Assembly: GCA_041874725.1 (NCBI GenBank)
Contig: CP097466.1
Coordinates: forward strand, 2,356,001 to 2,420,000
Direction of reading: 5' to 3'
DNA length: 64,000 bases
Source: Duganella sp. BuS-21
GTDB lineage: Bacteria > Pseudomonadota > Gammaproteobacteria > Burkholderiales > Burkholderiaceae_D
The notes below the pieces were generated by a model. It did not search any database and was not told where the DNA came from. It saw only the letters and a program-made list of their open reading frames with translations. Within the stretch, counting starts at the first letter, position 1; every line of letters starts with the position of its first letter. Below are positions 62,363 to 64,000 of this stretch, piece by piece. The position numbers and the translations under genes are program-made.

Positions 62363-63142
62363 TTATGTGGTCAGCGTCTTGCGCCAGTCGAGGCCGGCAT
62401 TGGTGTCGCCGGCCGGGTTGTACTCGCAGCCGAGCCAGCCGTTGTAGCCGATGCGGTCGAGGAAGGCGAACAGGTGGCCGTAGTTGATCTCGCCGCTGCC
62501 CGGCTCGTGGCGGCCCGGCGTGTCGGCGATCTGGATGTGCTTGATCTGCGCCAGGTTGGCCGCGATCGTGTTGCACAGTTCACCTTCCATGCGCTGCATG
62601 TGATAGACGTCGTATTGCAAGAACAGATTGGGGCAGGCCGCTTCCTCGATGATCTGCAGCGCCTGGCTGCTGCGGATGAGGAAGTAGCCGGGCATGTCGT
62701 AGTGGTTGATCGGCTCGATCAGGACGTTGATGCCGGCGGACCCGCATTGCTGGGCGGCGTAGCGCAGGTTGTCGAGGTAGGTGGCGCGCGCGAGTTCTGG
62801 CGCCAGACCGGCGGGCAGCTTGCCGGCCATGCAGTGGACCTGGCCGACGTCAAGCGCCTTGGCGTAGTGCAGGGCGGTGGCCACGCCGGCGCGGAATTGC
62901 TCCACGCTTGTCGGATCGCAGGCCATGCCACGTTCGCCGGCGTTCCAGTCGCCCGCCGGCAGGTTGAACAGCACCAATTTGAGCTGATGCGCGCGCAGCC
63001 GTTCGGCGATCTGCGCCGCCTCGTAGGGATAGGGGAACAGGAACTCGACGGCCTCGAAGCCGGCCTGGCGGGCCAGGGCAAAACGCTCGAGGAAGGGGGC
63101 GTCGGTGTACAGCATCGACAGGTTGGCGGCGAACTTGGGCAT
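62363..63142 (-). CDS. hyi: Hydroxypyruvate isomerase family protein (Hyi/OtnI)
   Basis: 259 residues, TIM-barrel of the AP-endonuclease-2 fold. Matches the hydroxypyruvate isomerase/2-oxo-tetronate isomerase group: PKFAANLSMLYTD, FEAVEFLFPYP, LFNLPAGDW, VLIEPINHYDMPGYFL, YDVYHMQRMEG, HIQIADTPGRHEPGSGEINY and GCEYNPAGDT (metal and catalytic Glu residues kept). It interconverts hydroxypyruvate and tartronate semialdehyde, or related sugar acids. No glyoxylate-pathway genes are next to it. Confidence 0.88.
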   Translation of the reverse strand: MPKFAANLSMLYTDAPFLERFALARQAGFEAVEFLFPYPYEAAQIAERLRAHQLKLVLFNLPAGDWNAGERGMACDPTSVEQFRAGVATALHYAKALDVGQVHCMAGKLPAGLAPELARATYLDNLRYAAQQCGSAGINVLIEPINHYDMPGYFLIRSSQALQIIEEAACPNLFLQYDVYHMQRMEGELCNTIAANLAQIKHIQIADTPGRHEPGSGEINYGHLFAFLDRIGYNGWLGCEYNPAGDTNAGLDWRKTLTT

Positions 63143-63243
63143 GGACGTTTAGCGGGTGTGGTGGATGCGCTATCCTAATCCAGAACGCGGTTGGGCGATG
63201 CACGAAAATGCGGGGTGGACGTTGCCGGCCGGGTTGGTAGCGT

Positions 63244-63322
63244 GCGGCACCGTTGGAACCCGCACATCGCTGCGGCTCAGGTTCAGACCCCGTCGGGCTC
63301 CGACCCTTCCGTTCGGGGTGGC
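63244..63322 (+). repeat. Dispersed intergenic repeat, copy B
   Basis: GCGGCACC, 7 bases, CCCGCACA, 1 base, CGCTGCGGC, GGTTCAGACCCC, GGGCTCCGACCCT and GGTGGC, the same block order as copy A. It lies between the isomerase and helicase genes. Confidence 0.75.
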
Positions 63323-63363
63323 AATGACAGCAAAGCTGTTGGGCGCCGCATACCGCGATGAAG

Positions 63364-63389
63364 CAAAAAAAAGCCATCCGAAGATGGCT
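63364..63389 (-). terminator. Rho-independent terminator after helicase gene
   Basis: On the minus strand AGCCATC and GATGGCT with loop TTCG, then at least seven T. It lies just after the helicase stop. Confidence 0.9.
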
Positions 63390-63395
63390 GTGATT

Positions 63396-64000
63396 TTAGC
63401 GGCCGCGACCGCCGGAGCGGTGCTGGGCTGCGGAGCGCGGAGCACCGCCGCCGCCACCACCGCCGTTGCCACGTGGAGCGCCACCGCCGCCGTTGCCGCC
63501 AGCCGAGCGCGGCTTGCCGGCCGCACCAGCACCAGCACCAGCCGGCTTGTTGCGCGGAGCGCCACGGCCACCACCACCGCCGCCACCATTACGGTGACCG
63601 CCGGCGCCGCTGCGCAGCTGGATAGGCTGGGCGCGGGCGTTCAGGTCCGGCTCGAAGCCAGGAATCACTTCACGCGGCAGAGTCTGCTTGATCAGCTTCT
63701 CGATGTCTTTCAACATGTCGTGCTCGTCCACGCACACCAGCGACACGGCTTCGCCGGTGGCGCCGGCGCGGCCGGTGCGGCCGATGCGGTGCACATAGTC
63801 TTCCGGCACGTTCGGCAGATCGTAGTTGACCACGTGCGGCAGCTGGTCGATGTCGATGCCGCGCGCGGCGATGTCGGTGGCGACCAGCACTTGCAGCTTG
63901 TTGTCCTTGAACTCGGCCAGCGCCTTGGTGCGCGCCGACTGGCTCTTGTTGCCGTGGATGGCCATGGCGCCGATGCCGTCTTTTTCCAGCTGTTCGACCA
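63396..64000 (-). CDS. DEAD-box RNA helicase, C-terminal part (cut by window edge)
   Basis: Reverse strand, open at the right edge; about 200 residues seen. Helicase motifs IV-VI are clear: [24 protein letters not shown] and [16 protein letters not shown]. The rest is a low-complexity RNA-binding tail rich in Gly, Arg and Pro ([15 protein letters not shown] and similar), which fits RhlE-type helicases involved in ribosome and RNA turnover at low temperature. The ATG at 63965 in this frame is inside the helicase core, not the real start. Confidence 0.93.
   Translation of the reverse strand, partial: VEQLEKDGIGAMAIHGNKSQSARTKALAEFKDNKLQVLVATDIAARGIDIDQLPHVVNYDLPNVPEDYVHRIGRTGRAGATGEAVSLVCVDEHDMLKDIEKLIKQTLPREVIPGFEPDLNARAQPIQLRSGAGGHRNGGGGGGGRGAPRNKPAGAGAGAAGKPRSAGGNGGGGAPRGNGGGGGGGAPRSAAQHRSGGRGR

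Overview
The window looks like chromosomal DNA from a high-GC betaproteobacterium, most likely the family Oxalobacteraceae (Massilia, Duganella, Janthinobacterium, Rugamonas or a relative). I infer this from gene content only: a Gcr/PF10136 'site-specific recombinase' membrane protein, a Burkholderiales-type porin, many TonB-dependent receptors and two-component proteins, and a dense set of small envelope stress proteins (glycine zippers, DUF4398/OmpA lipoproteins, DUF883, DUF3309, BON). I see no rRNA, tRNA, CRISPR array, prophage or insertion sequence.

Layout. 1-6.4 kb: the start of a TonB receptor behind an acyl-CoA ligase, with a divergent AraC regulator; then a serine hydrolase, an SRAP protein with an abnormal C-terminus and small exported or membrane proteins. 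6.5-13 kb: an operon of TonB receptor, YfiR-like periplasmic protein and hybrid histidine kinase, followed by a secreted zinc-protease lipoprotein. 13-23 kb: a large winged-helix/STAND-ATPase regulator, an old-yellow-enzyme reductase, a remnant of a glutamine amidotransferase, and a periplasmic molybdo-flavo-Fe/S aldehyde oxidoreductase operon (paoABC type). 22-31.6 kb: two PLP aminotransferases, a DUF748 giant, a RhtA-type exporter, and an alcohol dehydrogenase divergent from a LysR regulator. 31.8-39.3 kb: a small protein under two tandem LexA-type boxes, divergent from a lipid operon (PAP2 phosphatase, diacylglycerol-kinase-like enzyme, metallophosphoesterase), then a phospholipase-D/cardiolipin-synthase-like lipoprotein, Gcr and a porin.

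39.8-54 kb is a general-stress and envelope region: glycine-zipper proteins, a Crp/Fnr regulator, AsmA, DUF4398 and OmpA lipoproteins, a ferritin-like protein, DUF883 with a holin-like protein, DUF3309, BON, an AI-2E-family exporter, BrkB and OmpA. Many promoters here, and one at 59.4 kb, carry the same 16-bp imperfect palindrome, TGTnCG-N4-CGnACA. One copy lies just upstream of the Crp/Fnr gene, so I propose a regulon centred on that protein. 54-59.4 kb holds MtfA and a four-gene signalling operon (degenerate EAL-receiver-PAS, HDOD, PAS histidine kinase, receiver). 59.5-64 kb holds a glycine-zipper stress protein, a DksA/TraR zinc-finger protein, hypotheticals, a hydroxypyruvate-isomerase-type protein and the C-terminus of a DEAD-box RNA helicase.

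The strongest observations are the shared palindrome, the tandem SOS boxes over an unrecognised 76-residue gene, a three-copy dispersed intergenic repeat, a likely ATT start codon, and a probably inactive EAL domain fused to a receiver.
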